Both the position numbers and the translations under genes were made by a program. A stretch of DNA of 64,000 bases from Mesorhizobium sp. GbtcB19 (GTDB taxonomy: Bacteria; Pseudomonadota; Alphaproteobacteria; Rhizobiales; Rhizobiaceae). Positions 27,769-37,506 of this stretch are shown here, one piece after another; position 1 is the stretch's first letter, and each line of letters opens with the position of its first letter. The notes under the pieces are model-generated. The model was not told where the DNA came from. It saw only the letters and a list, made by a program, of their open reading frames with translations, and made no database searches. Where the stretch lies: the NCBI RefSeq assembly GCF_019091085.1, contig NZ_JAGXJY010000004.1, positions 124,001 to 188,000 of the forward strand, given 5' to 3'.

Positions 27769-28602
27769 TCATCCCAGCTCGAGCGTCGTGATGCCGAAGA
27801 CCATCGACAGCGCATTGTCGGGCTTGCCGCCCTTGTACATGCGTGTCGTCGCAAAACCCGGAGCCATGCCGGCGGCCTGAAGCGTGGCCGTGAATGCGCC
27901 CTGGCCGGCCGGCACGTCGATATGCAGTTCCTCGCCACCGGTCCTGTCAGAGAGGCTCGCCAACAACGCCAGGGCCGGCTCCGTCCCGTCGGCGAACAGC
28001 GGCCCGACCTTGAAGCCTTCGCGGCAGCGGCGCGCCACGCCGTAGCCGGCAATGCCGGTCGATCCAGCCAGGGGCAGCGCGATCCTTGGCTGTCGCAGCC
28101 ACTCCCGAAGGAAGGTTTCCCGCGGCGCCGGGAAGCACTGGCGGTCATACGCAAATATCGGGGCCGTGTCGGCGGCCGTCACGGGCCGTATGTCGCCGCC
28201 GCCAGGCAGTCCGACGGGCCGGCCACTGTAGCGGACGGTTTCATAGGCAGGCACGAAGCCCATGCGCTGGTAGTTGGCCCGCTGCTCGGCCACACCGTCG
28301 AGACCGATGATGCGGTTGCCGAGGCGCGCCATGCCGGCGTCCCAGACCGCCTTGCCGTGGCCTTCGCCGCGCCGGCCGGGCCGGCAGATATAGAGGCCGA
28401 TGAAGCCGAAATCCGGGCCGTAGGCGACCGCCGAAATGCCGGCCACCATCTCGCCGCCGACAAAGGCGCCGATGAACCCTTCCGGATCGGCAATCCGCAA
28501 AGCGGCGGCGTCACCGAGCCCGGGATTCCACCCCTCCGACGCCGCCCAGTCGACAAGCGTTTCGACCTCGCTGGCCGTCAGTGTCCGGATCGTTCTTGGC
28601 AT
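27769..28602 (-). CDS. GNAT-family N-acetyltransferase
   Basis: 277 residues. The N-terminal GNAT domain has the acetyl-CoA loop RPGRRGEGHGKAVW (about 84-97) and the AEQRANYQRMGFVPAYET beta-bulge/arm. A second, C-terminal acetyltransferase-like domain (about 135-277) matches the two-domain YitH/HolE-like layout. The ATG at 28600-28602 is preferred to a TTG 11 codons upstream. It is a single gene between the SDR pair and the TpsA gene. The substrate is unknown. Confidence 0.78.
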   Translation of the reverse strand: MPRTIRTLTASEVETLVDWAASEGWNPGLGDAAALRIADPEGFIGAFVGGEMVAGISAVAYGPDFGFIGLYICRPGRRGEGHGKAVWDAGMARLGNRIIGLDGVAEQRANYQRMGFVPAYETVRYSGRPVGLPGGGDIRPVTAADTAPIFAYDRQCFPAPRETFLREWLRQPRIALPLAGSTGIAGYGVARRCREGFKVGPLFADGTEPALALLASLSDRTGGEELHIDVPAGQGAFTATLQAAGMAPGFATTRMYKGGKPDNALSMVFGITTLELG

Positions 28603-28698
28603 CGTCTCATTCGGGCTGATGGCAGCACTTGGCAAGGAACCTCGAGCCGTCAGGATAGGCCGCCGCCAGCAGACTGCAAAGCCCTGGGAGAGAGCTTC

Positions 28699-31600
28699 CT
28701 ATTGACCGGCGCCGGCCTGTTCGGCCGACGCCACCACGCACACGGCGGAAATCGCCCCCATGGCCCGGCAGAACGCGGCTTCGTCGAAGCGTGGATCCTC
28801 GACGATCGTTTGCGGATCGGCGCCGGGGACGGCCCCTGGGAACAGGATCGGCAGCGGGGCACCGCCGCCATGCGCCACGGAATTATAAGCGACGACGCTG
28901 GCCGTATCGGTCGTGGCTGTGACGGCGCTCGGCTGCACCACCAGATTGGCGCCGACATAGGTCAGGTCGTAATTCGCCGAGGCGCTGAGGCTGCCTTGCT
29001 CGATGGCGTAGGTGCCGGGCGCGCTCGACGTGGTCGCGCCGGTCGAAAGCGCGCCGGCGAGAGTGTCGCCGCCAGCCAGGCCGAGCCCGCCGATCGAATA
29101 GGTCAGCGGCGGATTGACCTCGCCCTGCGCCCGGCTCTTGGCGTCGGCCGTGACGGTGATCGCCCGCCTGGCGATGCTGAAGTCGGCGCCGGCGAAAGTG
29201 ATGTCATAGTTCGAATTGTTGGCATCCGTAAGGGTGCCCTGGCCGATCGCGTAGCTGCCGGCATTTTCACCCGCCACGCGGTCGAGCGCGCCGACCAGCG
29301 CAACGCCGCTGCCAAGATCGCTGTGGGTGTAGCTGTAGGACAAAGGATCGGCGTTGCCGTAGATCTTGCCCTGGTTGGCATTGGCGGTGACGGTCACCGC
29401 GCGTTTGCCGATGTCGAAGGCGGCACCCACGAAGGTGATGTCGTAGTTGGAATTGTTGGCGTTGGTCAGCGTGCCCTGGCCGATGGCGTAACTGCCGACA
29501 TTCTCGCCCGCGCCGCGATCGAGAGCACCGACGAGGGCCGCGCCGCTGCCGAGATCGCCATAGCTGTAGCCGTAGGATGACGGATCGGCATTGCCATAGG
29601 TCTTGGCCTGGCCGGACGTGGCCGTGACCGTCACCGCCCGCTTGCCGATGTCGAAATCCGAACTCACGAAAGTGATGTCGTAGTTGGAATTGTTGGCATC
29701 GGTCAGCGAACCCCGGCCGATGGCGTAGCTGCCGGCGTTCTCGCCGGCCGCGCGATCGAGCGCGCCGACCAGGGCGACGCCGCTGCCGAGATCGCTATAG
29801 GTATAGCCGTAGGATGACGGATTGGCATCGCCATAGGTCTTGCCCTGGCCCAACGTGGCCGTGACCGTCACCGCCCGCTTGCCGATGTCGAAATCCGAAC
29901 CGACGAAAGTGATGTCGTAGTTGGAATTGTTGGCATCGGTCAGGCTGCCTTGGCCGATGGCGTAACTGCCGGCGCTCTCGCCGGCGACCCGATCGAGCGC
30001 GCCGACCAGCGCCATGCCATTGCCGAGAGAGCTGTAGGTGAAGCCGTAGGACGACGGGTCGGCATTGCCATAGGTCTTGCCCTGGCCGGACGTGGCCGTG
30101 ACCGTCACCGCCCGCTTGCCGATGTCGAAATCCGAACCTGCGAAAGTGATATCGTAGTTGGAATTGTTGGCGTTGGTCAGAGTGCCCTGCCCGATGGCAT
30201 AGCTGCCGACATTCTCGCCTGCCTCGCGATCGAGCGAACCTACCAAAGCGACGCCGCTGCCGAGATCGGAGAAGCTAAAGCCGAGTGTGGGATCGGTATC
30301 GCCATAGCTTTTGTGCTGGTTCGCGGTGGCGGTGACGGTGACGGCGCGTTTGCCGATATCGAAATCCGATCCGACGAAGCTGATCTCGTAGTTGGAATTG
30401 TTGGCATCGGTCAGTGTGCCTTGCCCGATGGCATAGCTGCCGACATTCTCGCCAGCCTCGCGATCGAGCGCGCCGACAAGCGCCACGCCACTGCCGAGAT
30501 CGGAGAAACTGTAGCCGAGCGTCGGGTCGGCATCGCCATAGGTCTTGTGCTGGCCGGTGTTCGCGGTGATTGTCACCGCCCGCTTGCCGATGTCGAAATC
30601 CGAACCGACGAAGGTGATGTCGTAGTTGGAATTGTTGGCATCGCTCAGCGTGCCCCTGCCGATGGCGTAGCTGCCGGCGTTCTCGCCAGCCTCGCGATCG
30701 AGCGCGCCGACCAGCGCGACGCCACTGCCGAGATCGGTGTAGGTGTAGCCGTAAGATGACGGATCGGCATCGCCGTAGGTCTTGTGCTGACCGGCATCGA
30801 CGGTGACCGTCACCGCCCGCCTGTCGATGTCGAAGTCCGAGCCGACAAAAGTGATGTCGTAGTTCGAATTCGCCGCGTCCGTCAGCGTGCCTCGTCCGAC
30901 GGCATAGTGACCGGCATTCTCACCGGCGACGCGGTCGAGGTCGCCGACCAGCGCAGCGCCATTGCCCAGGTCGCTGTGGGAGTAATCGTAGGACGACGGA
31001 TCGGCATCGCCGTAGCTTTTGTGCTGGCCGGCATCGACCGTGACGGTCACGGCACGCTTGCCGATGGTGAAATCGGCACCGACGAACGTGACGTCGTAGT
31101 TGGAACTGGGCACGTCCAGCGTGCCCAGTCCGATGGCATAGGTGCCGGCGTCCTCGCCGGCCTCCCGGTCGAGGCTGCCGGTCAGCGTCAAGCCGCCGAG
31201 ATTGGAAGCGGTATAGGTGTAGGCCGCCGGATCGCTGTCGCCATAGACCTTGCCCTGGCCCGGATCGACGGTGACGGTGATCGCGCGCTTGCCGATGGTG
31301 AAATCGGCGCCGGCATAGGTGATGTCGTAGTTCGAATTGTTGGCATTGGTCATCGTGCCCTGGCCGATGGCGTAGGTGCCGGCGTCCTCGCCGGCGGCGC
31401 GGTCGAGCGAACCGACCAGCGCGACGCCGCTGCCGAGGTCCGAGACCGAATAGGTGAATGCGGGATCCGCGTCGCCATAGGTCTTGTGCTGATCGGCATC
31501 GGCCGTGACCGTCACCGCGCGCCTGGCCACGGTGAACCGCCCGGCGCTGTCGAAGGCGAGCCCATAGCCGTTCAGGACAGTGATATCGCCGGCGCCGACG

Positions 31601-34600
31601 GTAATCGTGTAAGTCCCGGCGCCGAGTTGCTGGGTGGCAAGCGTATTTGGCGTGGAGAGCGACGGCGCGCCGGTGAAAGTGTTGCCGGCGCTGTCGCCGA
31701 GATAGGCGTTGGCCACCCCCGCCTGATAGCCCGACACCGTGTAGGTCAACGCCGGCATGGCGGCGTCGCCATAGGTCTTCGAAGCATTTTGCGAGGTGAA
31801 GGTCAGCGTCGGCTGGTAGGCAAAGACATAGCGATTGCCCGTGGCGCTCACGGCGCCGCCGGCCGCGGTGTTCCAGATCGCGGTGTTGCCGCTGTTGAGA
31901 TTGCCGAATGTGTTGCCGGTCGGTGCTGCCGCATAGACCAGCCAGCGCCCGCTGGTGGCGGTGACGGCATCGCTGCCGCGATTGTTGATGAACTTGCCGC
32001 CTGCCGCCAGCACCGGATCGGTTCCGCTGACCGTGGCGCTCGCGGCGATCGTCAGGTCGCCGGTCGTCTGCAGCTGGACTTGCCCCATCGTGTTGGCCCC
32101 GGTCGTCGTCACGCCGCGTGCGCTGCCGGCGCTGCCGATGACGAGCCCGCCGAGATCCGCCAGGTTGACCGATCCGGCATTGACGGCGACCGTGCCGACC
32201 TGGTTGCCGGCATTGGTCAGGTTGAAATCGCCTGTGCCGCCAAGCCATAGCGAGCCCGCGCTTAGGCTGCCGCTTGTCTGCGTGACGGTGCCGTTCGACG
32301 ACAAAGCCAGCGTGCCGCCGCCGATCGATATCGCCTGGTCGAGCGCGAAGGTGGTCGCCGCCGTCTCGATCTGCCAATTGGCGAAGGACAGGCTGCCGAC
32401 ATAGGTCGACCCGACGGTCGTCGCGGCAACGTCCTGCAGCGCCGAAAGCGACGTGATCGAGGCGTCGACCTCATCGAGACGCCAGTTGCCGTAGACATTG
32501 AGATTGGAGACATTGCCGCCTGACAGGCCTGTGCGCAGCGTCACCGCGTTCTGCGCGCCGGAAGCATCGGGGCCGCCATCCTGCACCGTATAGACCAGCA
32601 CGCTGCTGCCGATCGCGCCGGTCGGCGTCGCGATATAGTAGTAGCCGTTGACGCCGGTGGATACCGTGCCGAGGTCGACGCCGTTGGCGACGGCCGTAAC
32701 AAGTCCGGGATTCTTCACATAGTAGGGCTGGCGGGTATCTGACGAGAGCGGCGTGGTGCCGCTATCCTTGTAGGCGATGCCGGAGATCGCCTGCACGCCG
32801 TTCGGATAGAAACTCTTCAGATAGGGATAGAGGCCGCCCGAGCCCCCGCCGAAGGCAGCGCTCAAACCGTTGGCGGTGCCATTCTGGAAGTCGGCGGTGG
32901 TAAGACCGATTACGCTGCCCGCGTTGCTGCCGCTGCCAAAGGCGTTGCTCAAGCCCGACGTCGTCATGTCGAAGGCGCCATTGGTGACGGTGCCGTAGTT
33001 CAGCCCCACCAATCCGCCCACCTCCAGAGCTCCCAGGACCCCGCTGGCTGGCCCGGTCGAATACGCGTCGCTGATCGATCCCAGGTTCAATCCCACAAGC
33101 CCGCCGACGAAGCGTGAACCAAGAACCCAGCCATACGCGTAAGACTGGCTGATCGTCCCACTCGACGTGTTGGAGCCGACGAGCCCGCCAACGGAGTTAT
33201 CGTCACGCGCATTTACCCCCACCGTCGAGAACGATCGGGTGATCGAGCCGTCGTTCTGGCCAACCAGTCCGCCTGTGGAGCCGGCGCCATGGATCTGCCC
33301 GCTTGCCCACACGCCGGAGATGGATCCCTTGTTCCAGCCGGCGATGGCGCCCGTTTCGTAGGAAGCCATGACGGAGGCATCGACAAGCCCGACATTGCGC
33401 ACCGCGCCCCCACCGCCGATATAGCCGAACAGGCCGGCGTAGTTGGCGCCGCCTGGTGTCGACCGCAGATTGTCGATGGTGTTGCCGAGACCGTCGAACG
33501 TGCCGTTGAAGCCGTTGCCACCGTTGAGGATGTTGGTGTTGCCGTCGGTGCCGAGCGGTATGAAGCCCTTGACGCCGTTCCAGTTGTAGGTGGCGCTGGC
33601 GTCGATGGTGTTGGCGAGCGCATAGCGGCCGCCGAGGCCATTGTTGATCGCCTGCAAGCCGTTGACGTCGTAGATCAGCGTGTAGCTCTGCCCGTTGATC
33701 GACAGCGCCTGCGCCCCTTGCGTGCCGGTAAAGGTCACCGAGGCGCCAAGCGCATAGGACATGACGCCGCCGGTGCCGCCATGATTGGTGACAAGCGTCA
33801 GTCCGCCGACACCGCCGATCGTGGCGCCGGCGTTGAAGACGATCGAGTGATAGGCGTCGAGCGTCAGCGTGTTGGCGCTCCAGGCGATCGGCGCCGCGAT
33901 CGTGATGTCGCCAGCCTGCGAGCCGCCGCTGCCGGTCGAAATCGTTACATTGGCAAGCGCCAGCTGGTTTTGCAGCGTGGTGACATTGATGACGCTGTCA
34001 TTGGAGCCGGCGGAGAAGCCGCCGGTATCGACGTCATTCGAGATGGTGACGTTGTAGGGATCGAGCAGAAGCTCGCCGGTATCGCCGAAACGGGCGCGCA
34101 GATCGGCCGAGCCGGTGAAGCCGAGCTGCTGTTTGCCCGACACCTCGACGAAGCCGCCATTGCCGCCCTCGTCGCCACCGCGGGCAGAAATCTTGCCGGC
34201 AAAATTTGTTTGCGCGTCCGACCAGACGATGACGGTGCCGCCGGCGCCGGCGCCGGTTGCGTCGGCATTGATCGTCGTGTCCTTGTCGATCTCCGTGGTC
34301 TGGGCCCGCTGCAGCGTACCCGAGCCCTGCTTGTCGCCGCCGATCCTGACCGCGCCGCCGCCCTCCTTGCCCGAGGCATCGACGGTCGCCCCCTTGAGCT
34401 TCAGCTTGCGGCCGGTGACCGCGACTTTGCCGCCCCTGCCGCCGACCCTTGCCGAAGCATCGAGCTTGCCCGAGATCTCGACCTCGCCCTGATCGCCGCC
34501 GAGCACGATCTCGCCGGACTGGCCGGAGACGGTGCGGGCCTCGACAAGCCCGGACATGTTGACGGCCTGCCGCGCGGCCTCCTTGGCCGCGGCGGCCTTG

Positions 34601-35334
34601 ATCTCGACGCGGCCGCCATCGGCGCTGATCACGCCGGAATTGCCAACCAGCGCGCCGGAACCGTCGGCCTTGGTCGGCACGGCAACCTGCAGGAAGCCGT
34701 CGCCGGAAAGATCGAGCGCCGCCTCCTCGCCCGAGCCCAGCCCGACCTTGCCGAGCGGCACGCTGATCGTGCCCGAATTGTCGACGCTGCCGCCGATCAA
34801 AGCCGCATAGCCGCCGCTGCCGATCGAGACGGAGCCTTCGTTCGAGACGGCGGCGGAGGCGCCCTTGCCCTTGAACTTCAGCTTGCCGGCCTTGAAATCC
34901 TCATCGTCGATGTCGAGCGAGGAGCCGACAAAGCCGGCCGCGCTCACCTTGCCGGTCTTGGAGATGGCGATGCCGTTCGGGTTGACCAGGAACACCTGGC
35001 CGTTGGCGTTGAGCTGGCCGGCGATGGTCGACCTGGTGTTGCCGGTCACCCGGTTCAGCATCACCGACGAGGAATTCGGCTGGTCGATGTTGACGGTCGC
35101 GCCGGCGCCGATCGAGAAACTCTGCCAGTTGACGATGGCCGAGTTGGTCGACTGCTTGATCGCAAGCTGCGAGGCCGACGGCTTGGAGATGGTCACGCCG
35201 CCGGACGCCACACTGCCGCCGGTCGGCAGTTCCTGCGCCCTGGCCGAGGTGAAGCCGACAAGCGCCGTCGAGGCCAGCAGCAGTGCCGTCAGCGGCAGGT
35301 TCACGGTCGGAAGGATTGGGAAGGCGTTGCGCAT
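28699..35334 (-). CDS. TpsA exoprotein: filamentous-haemagglutinin-type adhesin with MBG repeats
   Basis: 2211 residues. A signal peptide (1-34, cleaved at about ARA-QE) is followed by the TPS secretion domain (about 37-150) with the NPNGI motif near 116. A right-handed beta-helix rich in G, N, S and V comes next, then GLUG motifs (GGLVGxN, about 690-800). About twelve MBG-type Ig-like repeats span roughly 1180-2110, ten of them nearly identical. There is no toxin or intein-like C-terminus. The protein ends with two cysteines 13 and 23 residues from the end, the only ones I saw, as in adhesins anchored by a C-terminal disulfide loop. It begins 8 bp after the tpsB stop, so tpsB-tpsA form an operon. 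A secreted or surface adhesin is the likely role. Confidence 0.9.
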   Translation of the reverse strand: MRNAFPILPTVNLPLTALLLASTALVGFTSARAQELPTGGSVASGGVTISKPSASQLAIKQSTNSAIVNWQSFSIGAGATVNIDQPNSSSVMLNRVTGNTRSTIAGQLNANGQVFLVNPNGIAISKTGKVSAAGFVGSSLDIDDEDFKAGKLKFKGKGASAAVSNEGSVSIGSGGYAALIGGSVDNSGTISVPLGKVGLGSGEEAALDLSGDGFLQVAVPTKADGSGALVGNSGVISADGGRVEIKAAAAKEAARQAVNMSGLVEARTVSGQSGEIVLGGDQGEVEISGKLDASARVGGRGGKVAVTGRKLKLKGATVDASGKEGGGAVRIGGDKQGSGTLQRAQTTEIDKDTTINADATGAGAGGTVIVWSDAQTNFAGKISARGGDEGGNGGFVEVSGKQQLGFTGSADLRARFGDTGELLLDPYNVTISNDVDTGGFSAGSNDSVINVTTLQNQLALANVTISTGSGGSQAGDITIAAPIAWSANTLTLDAYHSIVFNAGATIGGVGGLTLVTNHGGTGGVMSYALGASVTFTGTQGAQALSINGQSYTLIYDVNGLQAINNGLGGRYALANTIDASATYNWNGVKGFIPLGTDGNTNILNGGNGFNGTFDGLGNTIDNLRSTPGGANYAGLFGYIGGGGAVRNVGLVDASVMASYETGAIAGWNKGSISGVWASGQIHGAGSTGGLVGQNDGSITRSFSTVGVNARDDNSVGGLVGSNTSSGTISQSYAYGWVLGSRFVGGLVGLNLGSISDAYSTGPASGVLGALEVGGLVGLNYGTVTNGAFDMTTSGLSNAFGSGSNAGSVIGLTTADFQNGTANGLSAAFGGGSGGLYPYLKSFYPNGVQAISGIAYKDSGTTPLSSDTRQPYYVKNPGLVTAVANGVDLGTVSTGVNGYYYIATPTGAIGSSVLVYTVQDGGPDASGAQNAVTLRTGLSGGNVSNLNVYGNWRLDEVDASITSLSALQDVAATTVGSTYVGSLSFANWQIETAATTFALDQAISIGGGTLALSSNGTVTQTSGSLSAGSLWLGGTGDFNLTNAGNQVGTVAVNAGSVNLADLGGLVIGSAGSARGVTTTGANTMGQVQLQTTGDLTIAASATVSGTDPVLAAGGKFINNRGSDAVTATSGRWLVYAAAPTGNTFGNLNSGNTAIWNTAAGGAVSATGNRYVFAYQPTLTFTSQNASKTYGDAAMPALTYTVSGYQAGVANAYLGDSAGNTFTGAPSLSTPNTLATQQLGAGTYTITVGAGDITVLNGYGLAFDSAGRFTVARRAVTVTADADQHKTYGDADPAFTYSVSDLGSGVALVGSLDRAAGEDAGTYAIGQGTMTNANNSNYDITYAGADFTIGKRAITVTVDPGQGKVYGDSDPAAYTYTASNLGGLTLTGSLDREAGEDAGTYAIGLGTLDVPSSNYDVTFVGADFTIGKRAVTVTVDAGQHKSYGDADPSSYDYSHSDLGNGAALVGDLDRVAGENAGHYAVGRGTLTDAANSNYDITFVGSDFDIDRRAVTVTVDAGQHKTYGDADPSSYGYTYTDLGSGVALVGALDREAGENAGSYAIGRGTLSDANNSNYDITFVGSDFDIGKRAVTITANTGQHKTYGDADPTLGYSFSDLGSGVALVGALDREAGENVGSYAIGQGTLTDANNSNYEISFVGSDFDIGKRAVTVTATANQHKSYGDTDPTLGFSFSDLGSGVALVGSLDREAGENVGSYAIGQGTLTNANNSNYDITFAGSDFDIGKRAVTVTATSGQGKTYGNADPSSYGFTYSSLGNGMALVGALDRVAGESAGSYAIGQGSLTDANNSNYDITFVGSDFDIGKRAVTVTATLGQGKTYGDANPSSYGYTYSDLGSGVALVGALDRAAGENAGSYAIGRGSLTDANNSNYDITFVSSDFDIGKRAVTVTATSGQAKTYGNADPSSYGYSYGDLGSGAALVGALDRGAGENVGSYAIGQGTLTNANNSNYDITFVGAAFDIGKRAVTVTANANQGKIYGNADPLSYSYTHSDLGSGVALVGALDRVAGENAGSYAIGQGTLTDANNSNYDITFAGADFSIARRAITVTADAKSRAQGEVNPPLTYSIGGLGLAGGDTLAGALSTGATTSSAPGTYAIEQGSLSASANYDLTYVGANLVVQPSAVTATTDTASVVAYNSVAHGGGAPLPILFPGAVPGADPQTIVEDPRFDEAAFCRAMGAISAVCVVASAEQAGAGQ
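29150..31530 (-). repeat. Tandem array of about ten MBG-domain units (about 235 bp each)
   Basis: Within tpsA the segment [G/D]KRAVTVTA...QxKTYGDADP...LGSGVALVGALDREAGENAGSYAIGQGTLTDANNSNYDITFVGSDFDI recurs with a period of about 76-80 codons. Unit starts lie near 31507, 31274, 31043, 30806, 30570, 30332, 30104, 29867, 29627 and 29391, with a divergent last unit near 29153. DNA identity between central units is very high, so the array is recent and prone to copy-number change. Confidence 0.9.
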
Positions 35335-35342
35335 GGCCGGAC

Positions 35343-37145
35343 CTAGAATTGGATGGCGCCGCTCAGCGAGAAACGGTCGCTGTCGGATCGTTGATCGTCA
35401 GGGTGCTGGCGACCCCATTCGAGCGTCAGGCTGGTGTTGGTGGGGTCGCTCGCGAACGCAGTACAGAGCTTGATGCCAAGCCCGTAGGAAGCGCCAACGA
35501 TGCTGGCGCTCTCCAGCGCCGTCGGCATTTCGAGGCGGACCTCGCCGACAGCACCGAAGACATAAGGCGAAAGCTGGATCACGCCGCCGGTGAAGGGGAG
35601 ATACCAGGGCGAGGACAATTCACCGCGAACCACGTAGCCGGCATCGCCCTGCAGGGCGCCTGCATCGAAACTCGACAGGCCGGTCGCGCCGGTCAGGCCG
35701 ATCTGCTCGGACTGCAAGAGCGGCTTGCCGAACGAGGTCTGCGCACGAGCGTAGAGATCAACGCCGAGATGGTCCGCCAGCGGCTGGCTGTAGCTTGCCG
35801 AAACCTCCAGCTTCTGGAATTCGGCATCCGCGCCCTGGCGCGACAGCGGCAGGAGCGGCGTGGCATCGGTGGCCGCGCGCGCGCCGAGGCCGTCGATGCC
35901 GAAGGATGCGGTGACATTGCCGACGAAGACGCCGCCGAGCGGCGTGAACCAGGTGGCGTCGGTGCCGAAGCGGATGATGCGCAGCCGGTCCTCGGCGATC
36001 GGCAGCGAAATCGGCGTGACGGCGTTGAGGCGGTCGCTCTGCGCGTCGAAGGAGAGCTCGCTGCTGACCGTCAGCGCGCGGCTGCGGATCCAGGGATAGC
36101 GCAGGCTTGCCGAATAGCGTTCGAATTCGCTGCCGAAACCCAATGAACCCGGCTCGGCATTCGGATTGGCGCGGGTGCGGCTGGCTTCCAGATTGAGCGT
36201 CAGCCCGTCATAGCCGATCGGCAGAACGATGCCGGCGGCATAGTTGCGGTTGCGCGGATCCTCGCTGAACAGGCCCTGGTCGCCGCCATTGGGATATCCG
36301 CCGGCGCGCAAATAGACGAGTTCACCGAGGCCGAGTAGCGAATTGAAATCGATGCCGACGCCGGTCGACCAGCGCTGCAGCGAAGGCGACAGCGAATTGT
36401 CGACGCCGACCTGCCCGCCGATCGGCCGGTATTTGCCGTCGATGACAAGCACGCTGGCGCCCCTGGCCGAGCCCGCCTTGAGTGTCGAGCGCAGCCTGGC
36501 GCCCGGCGTGTCGCCGGCCAGCAGCAGCTTGCGTTCGATTGCGGAGAGCTTGATGCCTTTTTGCCCGACCAGGGGCGCCAGCGTCGCCTCTACCCTGTCC
36601 CTTATCCGTTCCGGCAGATTGCCGGTGTCGATCTTTTCGAGGAAGCCGTCGACGACGACCAGCCGCAACGTCGCGCCGTCGGTCAGTTTCTGCGGCGGCA
36701 AAACGACCCGCACCAGCACGTAGCCGGCGTGCGCGTATTCGGCTTCCAGCTGGCGCGCCGCGGCGAAGATCTCGGCCGCCGTGACGGTGCGGCGGGAAAG
36801 GCCGGCGGTGACCTTGCGCGTCGCATCCGTCATATCGGCAAGGCCGCCCCCAATATGCACCCCGGTGAGCTTGACTTTGAGCTTCTCGGCGCCGGCGGGT
36901 GCCTCCAGCCCCTTGCTCTCGGGAATGGAGACACCTGCCGTGTCCGGCCCGGGTGGTGGCCGAAAGGTAGGCGGAGTGATCTGGCTCGCGGTCTGGGCAA
37001 AGGCGCCGGCTGAAAGCCAAAGGCAGGCCGAAGCCGCAGCAAGCGCCATCTTGACGCGGCCATGCCATCCGGCGGCGCCAGGCCGGGGCCGGGCGCCCTG
37101 TCGGATGTCGCGGTTTTCATCGGCGTCGAAGCCGGTTCCGCCCAT
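35343..37145 (-). CDS. TpsB outer-membrane transporter (ShlB/FhaC/HecB family)
   Basis: 600 residues. A basic n-region and hydrophobic stretch (MALAAASACLWLSAGAFAQ) form the export signal. A Pro-rich segment and POTRA-type domain follow (about 85-165, LKVKLTGVHIGGG... LVVVDGFLEKIDTGN). The beta-barrel begins near 220, and the protein ends DRFSLSGAIQF with the C-terminal phenylalanine typical of outer-membrane barrels. The start is chosen at ATG 37143-37145: starting at the internal ATG 37049 would remove the positive charges of the signal, and frames further upstream are not protein-like. It exports the TpsA protein encoded 8 bp downstream. Confidence 0.87.
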   Translation of the reverse strand: MGGTGFDADENRDIRQGARPRPGAAGWHGRVKMALAAASACLWLSAGAFAQTASQITPPTFRPPPGPDTAGVSIPESKGLEAPAGAEKLKVKLTGVHIGGGLADMTDATRKVTAGLSRRTVTAAEIFAAARQLEAEYAHAGYVLVRVVLPPQKLTDGATLRLVVVDGFLEKIDTGNLPERIRDRVEATLAPLVGQKGIKLSAIERKLLLAGDTPGARLRSTLKAGSARGASVLVIDGKYRPIGGQVGVDNSLSPSLQRWSTGVGIDFNSLLGLGELVYLRAGGYPNGGDQGLFSEDPRNRNYAAGIVLPIGYDGLTLNLEASRTRANPNAEPGSLGFGSEFERYSASLRYPWIRSRALTVSSELSFDAQSDRLNAVTPISLPIAEDRLRIIRFGTDATWFTPLGGVFVGNVTASFGIDGLGARAATDATPLLPLSRQGADAEFQKLEVSASYSQPLADHLGVDLYARAQTSFGKPLLQSEQIGLTGATGLSSFDAGALQGDAGYVVRGELSSPWYLPFTGGVIQLSPYVFGAVGEVRLEMPTALESASIVGASYGLGIKLCTAFASDPTNTSLTLEWGRQHPDDQRSDSDRFSLSGAIQF

Positions 37146-37506
37146 ATGGCTCACGCAGTCACTCTTGATCCGGGACGGAGATCCGGGCGCAAAGCGTTGC
37201 CACCGCCGATGCCGCGCATCGGGCGCCAGACCCTGTCCTTGTTTCTTCTTTTCCCGGGAAGGCGCTCCCCGCAGCCCCGATGGCGCGAACCCTATGCCCG
37301 CCCGGCGGGACTCGTCAATTCGACGCAGGGCTGCGGACCGGACTATTATTGGGACGGGTTTTGCGAACCGATGCAAAGAGTTAGCAACGAATGGACGCCC
37401 GATCGCGCCCGATCGGGCGTTGTTCCAAAGGGCAACTGGACACAACCGGCGAAGACTGGGAATCTTCATTTGTCGTTGCTTGGAATCGCATGGAGTACCG
37501 CAGGAA
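37146..37506. other. 361-bp divergent control region between tpsB and the paired regulator-like genes
   Basis: No gene is supported here. It must contain the promoters for tpsBA (leftward) and for the 37507 gene (rightward). The clearest structure is the inverted repeat at 37395-37420. An AT-richer patch, GGACTATTATTGGGAC, near 37339 may be part of the leftward promoter. Nothing else stands out. Confidence 0.6.
37395..37420. promoter_or_regulatory. Perfect 11-bp inverted repeat, candidate operator
   Basis: ACGCCCGATCG (37395-37405), four bases, then CGATCGGGCGT (37410-37420). It lies 86 bp before the 37507 start and 250 bp before tpsB. A perfect dyad of this length is unlikely by chance and could bind a dimeric regulator, or form a leader hairpin in the rightward transcript. 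Confidence 0.5.

Noticed and set aside
33289..35346. Long open frame (about 685 codons) antisense to tpsA
   Set aside because: High GC and Gly/Ala-rich codons on the real strand remove stops on the opposite strand. The product shows no domain and lies wholly within the well-supported TpsA gene.
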